From: Channallabes apus
Taxonomy: Eukaryota; Chordata; Actinopteri; Siluriformes; Clariidae
Direction: 5' to 3'
Assembly: GCA_030522415.1 (NCBI GenBank)
Contig: CM060121.1
Location: forward strand, 26,879,412-26,943,411
DNA: 64,000 nt
Every line of letters begins with the position of its first letter. Within the stretch, counting starts at the first letter, position 1. The notes under the pieces are model-generated. The model was not told where the DNA came from, searched no databases, and saw only the letters and a program-made list of their open reading frames with translations. The translations under genes and the position numbers were made by a program. Of the stretch, positions 62,562-64,000 are shown in pieces.

Positions 62562-63876
62562 CTATGGTGGGGTGGGTCAGGGATGGCCTGGATGGGGTGC
62601 AGTGGGACTTTAGACAGTGGGAGGAAACCAGAACATCATTGAAAGTCCACTTTAATGCAGTTGATGGTCCATCCACTGCTACAGTATGTGAAAATGCATC
62701 GCTTAAGATTGAGGCGATGTTGAGTCGTACCTTTGTATAGAGGAAGTGTTCCTCTATACCAATATGTGCACTTTGAACAAAAAAGTTATGGCCACTTTAG
62801 CATTACTTCCTGTTCAGCCGTTGAGGAAGCAATACAACAAAAAAAAATTATTGTCATATTATTCATAATTTCTCACAATATAAGTGTAATTTACACATCC
62901 CTTTGATGAACATTTTAACCTGAAGTTCCTACAAAAACAAAAAAAGTCTGTAAAGTAAATCAAAAAGCTGTCATTTACAAAACGTTTATTTAACAGCGAG
63001 TTTGGATTAAACAGACATTCTGTTCTTTTCCTTTATGAAAAATAGTGAAATTCATATCGGTGATACACACACATTCACATGAGCAGCAGATTAAGATTAA
63101 AGTTGACAAATGTCGGAGTTTATCTTTTGACCTGCAGTGCCGTGCTGAATCTGTTACCTTCATTCATCTGCTCATTCTCTTTTTTTTTCTCTCCATCTTC
63201 TGAAATATTAAGATATTTTACAAAGTCTTTAAGAAGATTACTTTAAAAAAAAAAAAGTTGTCTATATTAGGTTGTATGTAGATTTATAAATATGTAGAGA
63301 GTACGTAGGAAAATTTATCAGAGTCATTTTATCGTCATTATCGACTATGATAAGAACGATTTCTATCAGAAGCGTCTTCTATCGTTCGCCAAGTCATTAC
63401 AAAGAGTACGAAATAAGAATATATGCCAAGAACGAGTTAGTATATTTACCTACTTTTTATGATTTAATATATTGAAGAAGAAAAAAAAAAGATCAGTGTG
63501 GAAGGATATTAAGGTGTGTTTGTATGTGAGTGAGTGAGTGAGTGTGTGAGAGATTATGCAAAAGAGAGAGAGAGAGAAAGAAAGAAAAAAAAAACAGCAT
63601 GATTAAATGATATGTCTTATAGCATTTGGGACATTTCAGCTTCAAAAGCCTTCAGTGACAGGCGAGTCTCAGGGCTCCTGTTTCAGCTCCATCAGAGGAG
63701 AAGTTAAACAGAGTAAAACATCAGCCATACTGTAATCCAACCCGGAGCAGAGCAACAAAGGGTGTGGCTCAGGATGTGGATGGGTCAAAGACGTAAAAAG
63801 GGTTTACAGCACGACGTACAGGTTATCAGCAGTGCAGAAAACTAGAACACACGCTCTCAAAACTGTACAGTCAAAT
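62562..63876. other. Downstream flank without a recognised gene
   Basis: Mixed sequence with short GA and GT runs (63520-63590) and no coding signal. 63250-63480 is AT-rich but not tandemly repeated. Confidence 0.4.
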
Positions 63877-64000
63877 ACACCGATCAGTCATAATATTAAA
63901 AACGCAAAACATATAAAAACCCAATATTGTGGCCAATATACATCTCGGACTATGACTCCCTAAGACCTCTGGGGTGTGCTGTGGTGTCTGGCGACGGATC
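63877..64000. repeat. Dispersed repeat, cut by the window end
   Basis: Starts ACACCGATCAGTCATAATAT and continues AATATTGTGGCC and CTAAGACCTCTGGGGTG, related in inverse orientation to the repeat at 44556-44915. Confidence 0.55.

Larger units (their letters stand above)
60441..63300 (+). other. znf385c: Probable 3' UTR of znf385c and downstream flank
   Basis: Sequence after the stop. CA-rich runs come first, then a G-rich stretch (60715-60760), poly-T tracts, CA microsatellites (61201-61220 and 61294-61319) and a 459-bp MITE (62103-62561). No AATAAA was seen; ATTAAA variants occur at 61860, 61928, 63096 and 63602, so the cleavage site is undetermined. No second gene is visible. Confidence 0.45.

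Overview
The window is vertebrate nuclear DNA, almost certainly from a ray-finned fish. The evidence is one large multi-exon vertebrate gene with intron-rich structure, very dense CA/TG, GA, TA and TAA microsatellites, and many teleost-type mobile elements: Tc1-like and mariner elements, Tol2-like hAT, pogo/Tigger-like MITEs, an RTE-clade LINE and tRNA-derived SINEs. Some repeats resemble those of catfish and other otophysans, but the species cannot be fixed from this sequence.

The only host gene I can support is znf385c, a zinc finger protein 385 family member on the + strand. It appears complete for coding sequence and spans about 56 kb, from a start codon at 4035 to a stop ending at 60440. 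I reconstruct nine coding exons (4035-4044, 34796-34938, 36975-37079, 45484-45709, 56255-56551, 58760-58947, 59796-59894, 59993-60082, 60213-60440). All junctions are GT-AG, phases agree throughout, and the product is 461 residues. It has three U1-type (matrin-like) C2H2 fingers with C-x2-C-x12-H-x5-H spacing, each split by an intron. The first coding exon gives only ten coding bases and was found from its start codon, phase and donor. The 90-nt eighth exon keeps the frame and could be a cassette exon.

Layout: 1-4034 is upstream flank with promoter and 5' UTR near its end. 4045-34795 is a 30.7-kb first intron holding most of the repeats: a 2.6-kb AT-rich satellite with a 45-bp core unit (9.08-11.72 kb), mariner and pogo-like remnants (14.5-17.2 kb), an RTE fragment (17.9-18.7 kb), two polypyrimidine tracts, a Tol2-like hAT element with perfect 8-bp target duplication (23.5-24.7 kb), and SINEs. 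37080-45483 (intron 3) holds a full-length SINE and a cluster of three Tc1-like elements at 39.6-44.0 kb, two of them around a TA microsatellite. 45710-56254 (intron 4) holds pogo-like MITEs, SINEs and a hAT remnant. Exons 5-9 lie compactly in 56.2-60.4 kb. 60441-64000 is 3' UTR and downstream flank with a 459-bp MITE.

There is no operon-like organisation, RNA gene or second host gene that I can support. The points most worth a second look are the split-finger and cassette-exon structure of znf385c, a Tc1 derivative that keeps only an open DNA-binding domain, a SINE whose tail matches the RTE 3' end, a 35-bp perfect inverted repeat just upstream of exon 2, and the 45-bp satellite. I found no convincing new biological system.
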